Assembly: GCA_002429615.1 (NCBI GenBank)
Contig: DJAN01000262.1
Coordinates: forward strand, 1-61,501
Direction: 5' to 3'
Length of the DNA: 61,501 nucleotides
Origin: Lysobacteraceae bacterium UBA6001
GTDB taxonomy: Bacteria; Pseudomonadota; Gammaproteobacteria; Xanthomonadales; Xanthomonadaceae
Position 1 is the first letter of the stretch, and every line of letters starts with the position of its first letter. Of the stretch, positions 17,121 through 25,526 are shown piece after piece. The translations under genes and the position numbers were made by a program. The notes below the pieces were generated by a model. That model worked only from the letters and a program-made list of their open reading frames with translations, searched no databases and had not been told where the DNA came from.

Positions 17121-17924
17121 ATGTCCGTCCCCGCATTCGGCCTCGGGACTTTCCGTCTCAAGGGCCAGACCGTCATCGATTCGGTGCGCGATGCGCTCGA
17201 CCTGGGCTATCGCGCCATCGACACCGCGCAGATCTACGACAACGAGGCCGAGATCGGCCAGGCGATCGCCGAATCCGGCGTACCGCGCGAGCAGCTGTAC
17301 CTGACCACCAAGATCTGGATCAGCGAATTCAAGCGCGACAAGCTGATTCCCAGCCTGCGCGAGAGCCTGCGCAAGCTGCGCACCGAGCAGGTCGACCTGA
17401 CCCTGATCCACTGGCCGTCGCCGAACGACGAAGTGCCGATGGCCGAATACCTGGGCGCGCTTGCCGAGGCCAAGGCACAGGGGCTGACCCGCGAGATCGG
17501 CGTCTCCAACTTCACCGTGGCGCTGACCGGCCAGGCGATCGACATCCTCGGTGCCGGGGCCATCGCCACCAACCAGATCGAGATCAGCCCGTACCTGCAG
17601 AACCGCACGCTGGCCGATTACCTGCGCGGCCAAGGCATCCACGCCACCTCGTACATGACGCTGGCCTACGGCGAAGTGTTGAAGGACCCGGCGATCGCGG
17701 ACATCGCGCAGCGTCATGGCGCCACGCCGGCGCAGGTCGCCTTGGCGTGGGCGTTGCAGTCGGGCTATTCGGTGATCCCGTCGTCGACCCGCCGCGCCAA
17801 CCTGGAAAGCAATCTCGGCGCGCTGACGCTGCGGCTGGACGAGGCCGACATGGCACGCATCGCCACGCTCGATCGTGGCCAGCGCCTGGCCAATCCGCAG
17901 GGCATCGCGCCGGCCTGGGACTGA
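17121..17924 (+). CDS. dkgB: 2,5-diketo-D-gluconate reductase B-type aldo/keto reductase
   Basis: A 267-residue AKR closely matching DkgB/YafB. It opens [21 protein letters not shown] and carries the tetrad Asp/Tyr in DTAQIYDNE, Lys in TTKIW and His in LIHWPSP, plus cofactor motifs IGVSNF and [13 protein letters not shown]. DkgB reduces methylglyoxal and 2,5-diketo-gluconate with NADPH. An AAGGAG ribosome site precedes the ATG. It follows the MFS gene by 88 bp, so transcription could be shared. Confidence 0.92.
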   Translation: MSVPAFGLGTFRLKGQTVIDSVRDALDLGYRAIDTAQIYDNEAEIGQAIAESGVPREQLYLTTKIWISEFKRDKLIPSLRESLRKLRTEQVDLTLIHWPSPNDEVPMAEYLGALAEAKAQGLTREIGVSNFTVALTGQAIDILGAGAIATNQIEISPYLQNRTLADYLRGQGIHATSYMTLAYGEVLKDPAIADIAQRHGATPAQVALAWALQSGYSVIPSSTRRANLESNLGALTLRLDEADMARIATLDRGQRLANPQGIAPAWD

Positions 17925-18017
17925 ATGCGCGAGGCCCGGAATCAGCACTGGCGGCCCGCGTAGCGGGCTGCTAGGGTTTGATGCAAGGGGGGTGGTTCTC
18001 GCACCGGAGTCCTGCCC

Positions 18018-18344
18018 ATGCAACGCACCACGCTGCAGACCTCATCGCGTACGCCCGAACCGGGCGCCATCGCCTGCGCTTTCATCGACGTGGAAGGCGA
18101 GCTGGCCTACTGGCGGCAGTGCCATGCGCTCGGCCATCTCGGCCCGCATGCGTTCGATGCCTACGCCGCCCTGCTCAAGCTCGGCTACGACATCTACCTC
18201 GGCCATCCGCGCGCACGCGAAGCGCATCTGTATGAAGTGCTGCACGACGCCTATCAGCGCCAGATCGACCCACCGCCCCTGAGCTGGGACGAGACGCGCT
18301 GGCTGGTGCGCCGCGCCTGGCAGCGGATGAGCTACAGCAGCTGA
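18018..18344 (+). CDS. conserved hypothetical protein
   Basis: A 108-residue soluble protein that I do not recognise. After a polar N-terminus it shows a compact helical pattern with GHLGPHAFDAYAALLKLGYDIY and ends in WDETRWLVRRAWQRM. It has no signal peptide, transmembrane segment or known catalytic motif. It converges with the next hypothetical gene, whose stop is 8 bp away. Codon usage is as in its neighbours, and the start follows a CGGAG-like ribosome site. Confidence 0.65.
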   Translation: MQRTTLQTSSRTPEPGAIACAFIDVEGELAYWRQCHALGHLGPHAFDAYAALLKLGYDIYLGHPRAREAHLYEVLHDAYQRQIDPPPLSWDETRWLVRRAWQRMSYSS

Positions 18345-18351
18345 CGCCGGC

Positions 18352-18750
18352 TCATTCGCCCGGCGACTTCACCGCCAGCCGGTGCTTGCCGGCCAGGGCC
18401 AGCATGCCCTGCAGGGTGGCGCCGATCAGCGCGGCATAGCGCAGGCGCCAGAACTGCGCGCGGCTGGCGATGTCGCCCGCGTCATCCAGTGCATCCAGTA
18501 CCGCGGGCAGCCGGCGGTCGGCGAATGCGGCGCGATCCATGAACGGGCGGGACGGCTCGATCACGTCCACCGGCGCACGCCAGGCGTCGGCCACCGATTC
18601 GGCGATGCCGGCCACGCAGGACAGCTGGTGCATGCCGGCCTGGGTCTCGTGCAGCATTTCGCGGCAGGCCCAGTCCCACAAGGCGGCCTTGTCCGCCTCG
18701 CCGAGCGTGTCGAGCGCCACATCCACCTGTTGTATCCGGGTGTCGAACAT
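18352..18750 (-). CDS. conserved hypothetical protein
   Basis: A 132-residue, probably all-helical soluble protein of unknown function. Recognisable stretches are ALWDWACREMLHETQAG and FWRLRYAALIGATLQGMLAL. The ATG at 18750 is preferred over one three codons upstream because AGGA lies eight bases before it. No domain assignment is possible from sequence. It is divergent from the DUF2884 gene. Confidence 0.6.
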   Translation of the reverse strand: MFDTRIQQVDVALDTLGEADKAALWDWACREMLHETQAGMHQLSCVAGIAESVADAWRAPVDVIEPSRPFMDRAAFADRRLPAVLDALDDAGDIASRAQFWRLRYAALIGATLQGMLALAGKHRLAVKSPGE

Positions 18751-18918
18751 CGTCCACATCCTGCCATGCTGCTTTGCAGCATCATGCGCCGGAAAAAGTG
18801 AGCGGAAGGTGACGCGCCCGGTGCGGGGGTGAATCCGGTCATCCTGACTTCCCTCACATGCGGCGGCGCGCCGCCGGGCGGAAGCTGCCCGCGAACCTCC
18901 CGCTGAGAGATCGCCGAC

Positions 18919-19722
18919 ATGCCACGCCAGCGCCTGCCATGGTGTGCCCCGCTCGCCCTGTTGTGCCTGGCCGGCATGGCCAGCGCCGAGCCCGCGCGTC
19001 CGCACCTGTCTTCCCAGCAATGCGAATTCACCACGTCCTACGACCTGCGCATCGCCGATGACGGCGTGTGGCTGGCGCGCGACAGCGGCCTGCCGCGCGA
19101 GGTGCACATCCATGATGGCGGGATCAGCATCGATCAGCGCAGCCAGCGCGTCAGCGACGAGGATGCGCGCCGGCTGCGGCGCATGGAGGCGATGACCCGC
19201 GATCTGGTGCCCGCGGTGGCCAACATCGCGCGCGAGGCGGTGAACATCGCCTTCGATGCACTTGGCGGCGTGGTGGAGATCATGACCGGCAGCCAGTCCA
19301 AGGCCCGCGACATCGAGCGCGTGCGCCGGCAGGCGATGGCGCAGATCGATGCGTCGCTGGGCAAGGGGCGCTGGGATCAGAAGCAGTTTGACGAGACCTT
19401 CGAGGCGAACGTGGAGCGTGCCGCCGAGGACATGGCCGGCACGCTGACCCGCAGCGTGCTGTGGGCCGCGTTCACCGGGCGCGCCGAGGAGATCGACCAG
19501 CGGGCCGAGAAGATGGAGAAGGATCTGGACGCGCGCATGGACAGCCGCAGCCGCAAGCTCGAAGCACAGGCGCAGTCGCTGTGCGACCAGGTCACCGCGC
19601 TGCACGACATGCAGCAGCAGCTGGACCTGCGTTACCAGGGCCAGCCGTTGCAGTTGCTGGTACCCAAGCCGGCCGAGGCGCAGGACGAGGACAGCGCGCG
19701 CGTTGCCGCCGCCGCGAAATAG
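18919..19722 (+). CDS. DUF2884 (YggN-like) periplasmic protein
   Basis: A 267-residue exported protein. A signal peptide (LPWCAPLALLCLAGMASA) is followed by CEFTTSYDLRIADDGVWLAR, then the GGISIDQRSQRVSDEDARRL segment and a long charged, helix- and coiled-coil-prone C-terminal half (residues about 140-235). This is the arrangement of the DUF2884 family that includes E. coli YggN. Function is unknown; the coiled coil suggests a periplasmic structural or chaperone-like role. It converges with a LysR gene only 4 bp away. Confidence 0.75.
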   Translation: MPRQRLPWCAPLALLCLAGMASAEPARPHLSSQQCEFTTSYDLRIADDGVWLARDSGLPREVHIHDGGISIDQRSQRVSDEDARRLRRMEAMTRDLVPAVANIAREAVNIAFDALGGVVEIMTGSQSKARDIERVRRQAMAQIDASLGKGRWDQKQFDETFEANVERAAEDMAGTLTRSVLWAAFTGRAEEIDQRAEKMEKDLDARMDSRSRKLEAQAQSLCDQVTALHDMQQQLDLRYQGQPLQLLVPKPAEAQDEDSARVAAAAK

Positions 19723-19726
19723 CGGC

Positions 19727-20653
19727 CTACGCCGAGCTGCCGTAGCGGTCGAAGCCGTCCACCAGGCGCTTGGCGAGCTTGGCCGCATGCAGCTGCTGCA
19801 GCCACCATTCCAGCGCGCGCCCGCTGTGGTCGCTACGCCAGCCTAGATAGAGCGTGTTCGGCTCGCGCGGGTCGGCCATGGCCTTCTCGACCAGTTCGCC
19901 GCGCTTGAGCAGGCCCGCGATCCGCGCCTGCGGCAACCAGCCCACGCCGAGCCCGGCCCGCTGCGCTTCGATCTTCGCCGCCATGCTGGGCACGGCCAGG
20001 GTCGCCTGGCCGCCGAGCACGCCGTAGATCCGCGCCGAAATCTGGCGCGCGGAGTCCGCCACCACCACCGCGCGATGCGCGGCGATGTCCTCGCGCCGCA
20101 ACGGCCCGGCGGCTTTCGCCAGGGGATGGGTGGGGGCCACCGCGAACACCCAGCGCAGCGTGCCCAGCTCGCGCCAGCGCAGGTTCGGGATCGATGGCGG
20201 CTCGTTGGTGGCGCCGATCACCAGGTCGGCACGGCCATCGCGCAGCGCTTCCCAGACGCCCCCCAGCACCTCGTGGGTGATCCGCAGGGCGACGCCGGAC
20301 TGCAGGCGGTCGAAGGCGCGCAGCATCGGCAGCAGGGTCTCGAATTCCAGCAGTTCGTCGGTGACGATCCACAGCCGGTCCTCCCAGCCATTGGCAACCT
20401 GGTGCACACGCCGGCTCAGGCGCGCGATGTCCTGTGCCAGCCGTCCCGCCTCCTCTGCCAGCAGGCGCCCGGCCGGGGTCAGTTCCAGGCGGTAGCGGCG
20501 GCGGTCGAACAGCAGCGCGTCGAAGCGCGCTTCGAGCTGCCGCGCGGCGTGGGAAACCGTCGATGGCGCCTTGCCCAGCCGCGCTGCCGCGCGTGACAGA
20601 CTGCCGGCATCGCGGATGGCCTCCAGCAGGGCCAGTTCCTCGCTCGACAACAT
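19727..20653 (-). CDS. LysR-family transcriptional regulator
   Basis: A 308-residue LysR protein: a helix-turn-helix with ELALLEAIRDAGSLSRAAARL and STVSHAARQLEARF, then a substrate-binding domain with ADLVIGATNEPP and AGLGVGWLPQARI. It is divergent from an SDR gene, the usual arrangement for regulator and target. The ATG at 20653 is preceded by AAAGGA, which is itself embedded in a 17-bp inverted repeat, suggesting that the protein blocks its own translation start or promoter when bound. Confidence 0.9.
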   Translation of the reverse strand: MLSSEELALLEAIRDAGSLSRAAARLGKAPSTVSHAARQLEARFDALLFDRRRYRLELTPAGRLLAEEAGRLAQDIARLSRRVHQVANGWEDRLWIVTDELLEFETLLPMLRAFDRLQSGVALRITHEVLGGVWEALRDGRADLVIGATNEPPSIPNLRWRELGTLRWVFAVAPTHPLAKAAGPLRREDIAAHRAVVVADSARQISARIYGVLGGQATLAVPSMAAKIEAQRAGLGVGWLPQARIAGLLKRGELVEKAMADPREPNTLYLGWRSDHSGRALEWWLQQLHAAKLAKRLVDGFDRYGSSA

Positions 20654-20670
20654 GTTCGATCCTTTCGAAC
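20654..20670. promoter_or_regulatory. LysR operator candidate overlapping the LysR ribosome site
   Basis: GTTCGATCCTTTCGAAC is a 6-5-6 inverted repeat that also fits the LysR T-N11-A pattern. It abuts the LysR start codon and contains its Shine-Dalgarno sequence on the minus strand. Confidence 0.5.
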
Positions 20671-20763
20671 GGGTGTGTGCCGGCGATGGTACGGCACGCG
20701 GCGATGCGCGGCGCAGCATGCACTCACGGCGATCGGCCGTTTTCCTCCAAAGGCAGGTGTGAC

Positions 20764-21510
20764 ATGCAACGTTTCGAAGGCAAGACCGCGCTGGTGACCG
20801 GCGGCAGCAGTGGTATCGGCCTGGCCGCCGCGCTGGCCTATGCGGATGAAGGTGCGACGGTGGTGATCACCGGACGCGACGCGGATGCGCTGGAAGCCGC
20901 CGCGGCGCGTCACCCGCGGCTGATCGCGGTGCCCAATGCCACCGGCGGCGTGGCCGCCGCGCAGGCGCTGGCGCAGTCGCTGCAGGCACGCGGGCTGCGC
21001 CTGGACGCGGTGTTCATCAACGCCGGCCTGGCGCGCTTCGCCGGCCTGCAGGACATCACCGAGGCGCTGTGGGACGAGTTGTTCGACGCCAACGTCAAGG
21101 GTGCGTTCTTCCAGATCCAGGCACTGGCTCCGCTGCTCAACCCGGGGGCGGCCATCGTGCTCAACGGCTCGATCAACGCCCATATCGGCATGCCGAACAC
21201 GATTGTCTACGCGGCGAGCAAGGCGGCGCTGGTATCGCTGGCACGCACCTTGTCGGCCGAACTGTTGCCACAGGGCGCGCGCGTCAACGTCCTCAGCCCC
21301 GGCCCGGTCGCCACGCCGCTGTACGGCAAGCTGGGCCTGCAGGGTCAGGCCTTGGACGATACCGCGGCGCAGATCCAGGCGCAGATTCCGCTCGGCCGCT
21401 TCGGCACGCCGGAAGAAATCGCCGCGACCGTGCTGCATCTGTCCGCGGCGGAGTCGGCTTTCATCGTCGGCAGCGAGATCTTCGCCGACGGCGGCATGAG
21501 CCAGCTCTGA
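20764..21510 (+). CDS. SDR-family oxidoreductase
   Basis: A 248-residue classical short-chain dehydrogenase. It has TGGSSGIG near residue 12, NAG in INAGLARF, a catalytic Ser in LNGSINAHIG and the YAASK Tyr/Lys pair, and ends in GGMSQL. Its dinucleotide-specificity region has TGRDAD after beta-2, which favours NADP(H). The substrate is unknown. It is divergent from a LysR regulator that probably controls it, and it converges with an alpha/beta hydrolase gene 4 bp away. Confidence 0.88.
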   Translation: MQRFEGKTALVTGGSSGIGLAAALAYADEGATVVITGRDADALEAAAARHPRLIAVPNATGGVAAAQALAQSLQARGLRLDAVFINAGLARFAGLQDITEALWDELFDANVKGAFFQIQALAPLLNPGAAIVLNGSINAHIGMPNTIVYAASKAALVSLARTLSAELLPQGARVNVLSPGPVATPLYGKLGLQGQALDDTAAQIQAQIPLGRFGTPEEIAATVLHLSAAESAFIVGSEIFADGGMSQL

Positions 21511-21514
21511 GCGC

Positions 21515-22216
21515 CTAGTCCGCCAGCCAGCGCCGCAGCGCGTCGGTGACCGCCTGCGGCTGCTCCAGCGGCGAAAGATGGCCGCAATCGGCCAGTTCGA
21601 CCTGCCGCGCCTGCGGCAGCCATGCGGCCATCTCGTGATGTAGGACCGGTGGGGTGATCGCGTCGTCCGCGCCCCACAGCAGCAACGTGGGGCCGTGCCA
21701 GCTGCGCAGCACATCGCTGCCATCGGGTCGTTCAAGCAGGCTCTGCCGCGCGAATGCCTGGGCGCCGACCCGCGCGGTCATCGCCCGGATGTATTCGAGC
21801 AGCGCGTGGTCCTGCAGGTGCACGGGCGCCACGTAGCTGCGCATCAGCTTTTCGCCAAAACCGTGGAAAGTGCCGGGCACCCGCGCGCCGCGCGCCAGCG
21901 CCTGGCGCTGTGCGGTCCGTTCGGGGGTGTCGGCACGCGCCGAGGTATCCAGCAGGGCGAGCCGCTCCACCCGTGCCGGCGCCATGCGCAGGATCTGCTG
22001 GGCGACATAGCCACCGAGCGAGAACCCGGCCAGCGCGAAGCGGTCGGGCGCGGCCGCGAGCACCGCGGCGGCGACACCTTCCAGGCTGTCGGCGGTGGTC
22101 AGGTCACCCACATGGCAACGCACTTCCGCCGAGAGGGCCTGGATCTGCGCCGTCCACAAGGCCTCGTCGTTGAGCAGGCCGGGTAGCAGCAGCAGGTCGG
22201 TGGAGACGGCGCTCAT
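21515..22216 (-). CDS. alpha/beta-fold hydrolase
   Basis: A 233-residue single-domain hydrolase. The nucleophile elbow is GFSLGG, the oxyanion region is LLLPGLLNDEALW, the acid is probably in LLWGADDAITPP and the His in ADCGHLSPLEQP, so the triad is complete. It resembles the MenH/BioH-like carboxylesterase group. Substrate is unknown. It is transcribed leftward from beside a short MerR gene. Confidence 0.85.
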   Translation of the reverse strand: MSAVSTDLLLLPGLLNDEALWTAQIQALSAEVRCHVGDLTTADSLEGVAAAVLAAAPDRFALAGFSLGGYVAQQILRMAPARVERLALLDTSARADTPERTAQRQALARGARVPGTFHGFGEKLMRSYVAPVHLQDHALLEYIRAMTARVGAQAFARQSLLERPDGSDVLRSWHGPTLLLWGADDAITPPVLHHEMAAWLPQARQVELADCGHLSPLEQPQAVTDALRRWLAD

Positions 22217-22277
22217 GCGCCAGGCCGCGGATGGCGGCCATCAAACGATGGGGGGACGTGGGGCATGCCCGCGATTG

Positions 22278-22547
22278 TCAGCCCGCCGGCGGGCAGCGTC
22301 CATGCGCAATCTGGCGGTCGGCCTCGTCGTCGGAGGCCTCATCCCGCAACAAGTTGCGGATTTGCGTAAGCGACAGCCCTTGCCGGCGAGCGCGCCGGAC
22401 GACCAGCAGGCGGGCGACATCATCCTGGCCATAGCGCCGATGGCCGGTCGGCGTGCGTTGCGAGGGCGGCAGCAGGCCAAGCGATTCGTAGTGGCGGATG
22501 CTCTGCGCGTGGCAACCCACGGCGCGGGCCAGTTGACCGATCTTCAT
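22278..22547 (-). CDS. short MerR-family regulator
   Basis: An 89-residue MerR protein: the winged helix MKIGQLARAVGCHAQSIRHYESLGLLPPSQRTPTGHRRYG is intact and is followed by the beginning of the dimerisation helix (LSLTQIRNLLRDEASDDEADRQIAHG). Typical MerR/CadR/ZntR proteins have about 130-150 residues, with a long coiled coil and Cys metal ligands. Here the helix stops early and no ligand cluster is present. It is either a compact MerR variant or a C-terminally truncated gene. No target promoter is evident next to it. Confidence 0.75.
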   Translation of the reverse strand: MKIGQLARAVGCHAQSIRHYESLGLLPPSQRTPTGHRRYGQDDVARLLVVRRARRQGLSLTQIRNLLRDEASDDEADRQIAHGRCPPAG

Positions 22548-22635
22548 GGCGTCTCCGATTACGCGGGCGCCAGTGTCGATCTGGAATTGTCGGAAACCCG
22601 TCGGACGCTGACGCGCCGACGGGCACCGAGGCGGA

Positions 22636-23064
22636 TCAGGCCAGGGTCAGGGTCACGTCGATATTGCCGCGGGTGGCGTTGGAGTACGGGCACACCTGGT
22701 GCGCCGCATCGACCAGCGCCTGCAGCTGGTCGCGCGCCATGCCCGGCACCGAGATCTTCAGCTCGACGGCGAGGCCGAAGCCGCCCGGAATCTGGCCGAT
22801 GCCCACGCTGCCTTCGATGCTCGGCTCGGCCGGCAGCTTGATCTTCTCGCGCGCCGAGACGGCCTTCATCGCGCCGATGAAGCAGGCCGAGTAGCCGGCC
22901 GCGAACAGCTGTTCCGGATTGGTGCCGTCGCCGCCGGCGCCGCCGAGTTCGCGCGGGGTGGACAGCTTGATGTCGAGCACGTTGTCGGACGACACGGCGC
23001 GGCCTTCGCGGCCCCCGGTGGCGGTGGCGTGGGCGGTGTAGAGCACGGTGGTGGGCGATGCCAT
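22636..23064 (-). CDS. ohr: organic hydroperoxide resistance peroxidase Ohr
   Basis: A 142-residue OsmC/Ohr-family thiol peroxidase that reduces organic hydroperoxides. The two catalytic cysteines fall at C61 (YSACFIGAM) and C125 (QVCPYSNAT), the same positions as in Xylella Ohr. The active-site Glu and Arg are also plausible (NPEQLFAAG and [10 protein letters not shown]). A strong AGGAG precedes the ATG. It lies downstream of its repressor gene ohrR with an apparent shared operator, giving the classic ohrR-ohr unit. Confidence 0.95.
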   Translation of the reverse strand: MASPTTVLYTAHATATGGREGRAVSSDNVLDIKLSTPRELGGAGGDGTNPEQLFAAGYSACFIGAMKAVSAREKIKLPAEPSIEGSVGIGQIPGGFGLAVELKISVPGMARDQLQALVDAAHQVCPYSNATRGNIDVTLTLA

Positions 23065-23110
23065 GGGGATTTCTCCTGGAGTGAGGCGGGTTTCCCGCCG
23101 ATAGTGAGCG

Positions 23111-23124
23111 ATTAAATAGCGTGC
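23111..23124. promoter_or_regulatory. candidate OhrR operator before ohr
   Basis: ATTAAATAGCGTGC lies 47-60 bp upstream of the ohr ATG. It matches ATTAAATAGCGCGC, read on the minus strand just before ohrR, at 13 of 14 positions. Confidence 0.55.
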
Positions 23125-23144
23125 AACTTCTTGAGCCGGGAACA

Positions 23145-23606
23145 TCAGCCCGAGGCGCGGGCGAGGTTCTCCCTCAACTGGTTCAGCCGGCCGTGGAGCG
23201 CCTTGGCCTCGTCGAGGCTGCAGGCGACCGCGCAGCCGATCTGCTGCGGGACATCCGCCGCCTTGACGCGCAGCGCGCGGCCGGCATCGGTCAGGCTGAT
23301 CACGACCTGGCGTTCGTCCGCGCTGTCACGGCGGCGCGTTACCAGGCCAGCCGCCTCCAGGCGCTTCAACAACGGCGTCAGGGTGGCCGAGTCCAGGAAC
23401 AGGCGCTCGCCGATGTCCGACACGGTGCGCTGGTCCTGCTCCCACAGCACCAGCATCACCAGATACTGCGGGTAGGTGAGTTCCAGCGTCTTGAGCAGGC
23501 CGCGGTAGAGCTTGTTCATCGCCAGCTGCGTCGAATACAGGGCGAAGCACAGCTGGTTATCCAGCTTGAGGCTTTCGGCGGCATCGAAGGGGAGCGGCTT
23601 GTCCAT
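23145..23606 (-). CDS. ohrR: organic hydroperoxide sensor/repressor OhrR (MarR family)
   Basis: A 153-residue MarR-family repressor. The peroxide-sensing Cys is in [11 protein letters not shown] (C20), equivalent to the reactive Cys of Xanthomonas OhrR. Two further Cys near the C-terminus ([12 protein letters not shown]) could form the resolving disulphide of two-Cys OhrR. The winged helix includes [21 protein letters not shown]. Oxidation releases DNA and induces ohr. The ATG at 23606 was chosen over an upstream in-frame start because the latter would lie inside the operator. Confidence 0.94.
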   Translation of the reverse strand: MDKPLPFDAAESLKLDNQLCFALYSTQLAMNKLYRGLLKTLELTYPQYLVMLVLWEQDQRTVSDIGERLFLDSATLTPLLKRLEAAGLVTRRRDSADERQVVISLTDAGRALRVKAADVPQQIGCAVACSLDEAKALHGRLNQLRENLARASG

Positions 23607-23620
23607 GGCGCTCAATTTAC

Positions 23621-23637
23621 ATAGCGCGCTATTTAAT
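23621..23637. promoter_or_regulatory. candidate OhrR operator before ohrR
   Basis: ATAGCGCGCTAT (23621-23632) is a perfect 12-bp palindrome continued by TTAAT. The minus-strand reading ATTAAATAGCGCGC recurs before ohr. It ends 15 bp from the ohrR ATG. Confidence 0.55.
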
Positions 23638-23682
23638 AGCAAGCGCGATCCGGAAATGGACAGCTTTCGTTCATCTTTGAAA

Positions 23683-24777
23683 TCAGGCCCGGTGGGCCGT
23701 CGACAGGTACTCGGCGCTCTGCATCTCGATCAGGCGCGAGGCCGTCCGCTCGAAGGCGCCGGCAAGACGCTGCCCGCTGTAGAGCAGCGGCGGCGCGTCG
23801 ATGGCGGTACACACGAGGTTGACGTGGCGGTCGTACAGCTCATCGATCAGGTTGACGAAACGCCGCGCGGCATCCTCGTTCATGCGGTCGAAGTGCGGGA
23901 TGCCACCCACCAGGACGGTGTTGAACTCGCGCGCGATCTCGATGTAATCGGCGGTGCCTCGCGGGCCTTCGCAGAGCGCGCCGAAGTCGAACCAGGCAAT
24001 GCTCTTGCCGCGACCGCGCACGGGAATCTTGCGGCCTTCGATCTGGATGTTGCCGGCCTGCGCCGCGCCGCCGCCGCTCAGTTCGGTCCAGCGCTGCGCC
24101 AGCCAGCCATCGGATTGCGCATCCAGCGGCGCGCGATAGACCGGCGAGCGGGTCAGCGCGCGCATGCGGTAGTCCTCGGTGCCCTCGGCATACAGCTCGA
24201 CGCAGAACTTCTGCAGCAGCGCGATGGCTGGCAGGAAGCTCTCGCGCTGCAGGCCGTTGGCGTAGAGGTTCTCCGGTGCGGTGTTGGAAGTCGTCACCAG
24301 GGTGACGCCCTCGGCGAACAGGCGCTCCAGCAGGCGGGCCAGCAGCATCGCATCGCCGATGTCGGTGACGAAGAACTCGTCCAGCACCAGTACGCGCAGG
24401 TTCTCGCGCCATTCCTGGGCGATCTTCGCCAGCGGGTCGCTCTGGCCGGCATGCTCGCGCAGCCGTTCGTGCACGCCGCGCATGAAACGATGGAAGTGCG
24501 TGCGGTACTTCTGCTTGATCGGCAGGCTGTCGTAGAACAGGTCGACCAGGAACGTCTTGCCGCGGCCGACACCACCCCAGAAGTACAGGCCGCGTACCGG
24601 CTCGGGCTTCTTCCAGAAGGCCGACAGGCGGTCGAGCCAGCCGTCCTGCGCGCTGTCGAGCAGCGCCTCGTGGATGCGGTCCAGCTCGGCCAGCGCCGCG
24701 TGCTGGGCCGGGTCGTCGTTCCAGTCGCCGCGCGCCACGCCCTCGGCATAGCGCTGCGACGGAGTCGGTGCCGTCAT
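23683..24777 (-). CDS. zapE: cell division protein ZapE (AFG1-like ATPase)
   Basis: A 364-residue AFG1-family P-loop ATPase. Walker A is GGVGRGKT at residues 68-75 and Walker B is [10 protein letters not shown]. The [20 protein letters not shown] stretch and the [22 protein letters not shown] tail are typical of ZapE. In E. coli, ZapE associates with the Z-ring at low oxygen or high temperature. The ATG at 24777 gives the standard family length; upstream in-frame codons do not resemble ZapE. Confidence 0.93.
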   Translation of the reverse strand: MTAPTPSQRYAEGVARGDWNDDPAQHAALAELDRIHEALLDSAQDGWLDRLSAFWKKPEPVRGLYFWGGVGRGKTFLVDLFYDSLPIKQKYRTHFHRFMRGVHERLREHAGQSDPLAKIAQEWRENLRVLVLDEFFVTDIGDAMLLARLLERLFAEGVTLVTTSNTAPENLYANGLQRESFLPAIALLQKFCVELYAEGTEDYRMRALTRSPVYRAPLDAQSDGWLAQRWTELSGGGAAQAGNIQIEGRKIPVRGRGKSIAWFDFGALCEGPRGTADYIEIAREFNTVLVGGIPHFDRMNEDAARRFVNLIDELYDRHVNLVCTAIDAPPLLYSGQRLAGAFERTASRLIEMQSAEYLSTAHRA

Positions 24778-24793
24778 GTCGTCGTCGCCCGCC

Positions 24794-25462
24794 TCAAACG
24801 CCCGCGCCGGGCAGCCAGCGCCGCACACCGTGCTGGATCGCGCCACGCAGGTCGATCAGCTTGCGATGGAAGAAATGGCTGGTTTCGGGCATGCGGACCA
24901 GCTCGCGCGGCGCCTCCAGCCCATCAAGCCAGCGGTATACCGCCTGCGCATCGACGATCTCGTCGGCATCGCCCTGGATCACCAGCCACTGCGCCGGCGG
25001 CTGCACGCCGTCGAAATCCCAGCCACGATCCACCGGCGGCGCGATCGACACCATCGCCTGCGGCTGCAGTTCACCGGCCATGCGCAGTGACACGAATGCA
25101 CCGAAACTGAAACCGACCAGCCACAGCGCCGCTTCGGGGCGCTGCGCGCGCACCCATGCCGCAACCGCACGCAGGTCATCCTGCTCGCCGTTGCCGTGAT
25201 CGAAGGTGCCGGCGGAAGCGCCCACGCCGCGGAAATTGAAGCGCACGACGGTGACACCAAGCTCGCGCAGCGAGCGCGCGCTCATCGTCACCACCTTGTT
25301 GTGCATGGTGCCGCCCTCGGTGGAGAGCGGATGACAGACGATGGCCACGACCGGCAGCGGCGCGACATCGCCCTCGGGCAGGTCGACCGCGACTTCGAGC
25401 GGGCCCACGGGGCCGTCCAGCAGCGCGGTGCCGGATTCGGTGGGGAAAGGGACTTCGGACAT
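24794..25462 (-). CDS. alpha/beta hydrolase (KANL3/Tex30-like, YpfH-type)
   Basis: A 222-residue soluble hydrolase. Early residues contain IVCHPLSTEGGTMHNKV, then NFRGVGASAG and the nucleophile elbow GFSFGAFV. An acid (QGDADEIVDAQAV) and a His (ETSHFFHRKLIDL) complete the triad. This pattern fits a widespread bacterial group of predicted hydrolases of unknown substrate, often found in conserved neighbourhoods. The gene is 16 bp upstream of zapE in the same direction, so co-transcription is likely. Confidence 0.85.
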   Translation of the reverse strand: MSEVPFPTESGTALLDGPVGPLEVAVDLPEGDVAPLPVVAIVCHPLSTEGGTMHNKVVTMSARSLRELGVTVVRFNFRGVGASAGTFDHGNGEQDDLRAVAAWVRAQRPEAALWLVGFSFGAFVSLRMAGELQPQAMVSIAPPVDRGWDFDGVQPPAQWLVIQGDADEIVDAQAVYRWLDGLEAPRELVRMPETSHFFHRKLIDLRGAIQHGVRRWLPGAGV

Positions 25463-25526
25463 GCCGTCATAATACCCGCCCCGCCCGGTCGCCCGACGCG
25501 CACCGGCACATCGCATTGTCCTGCCC

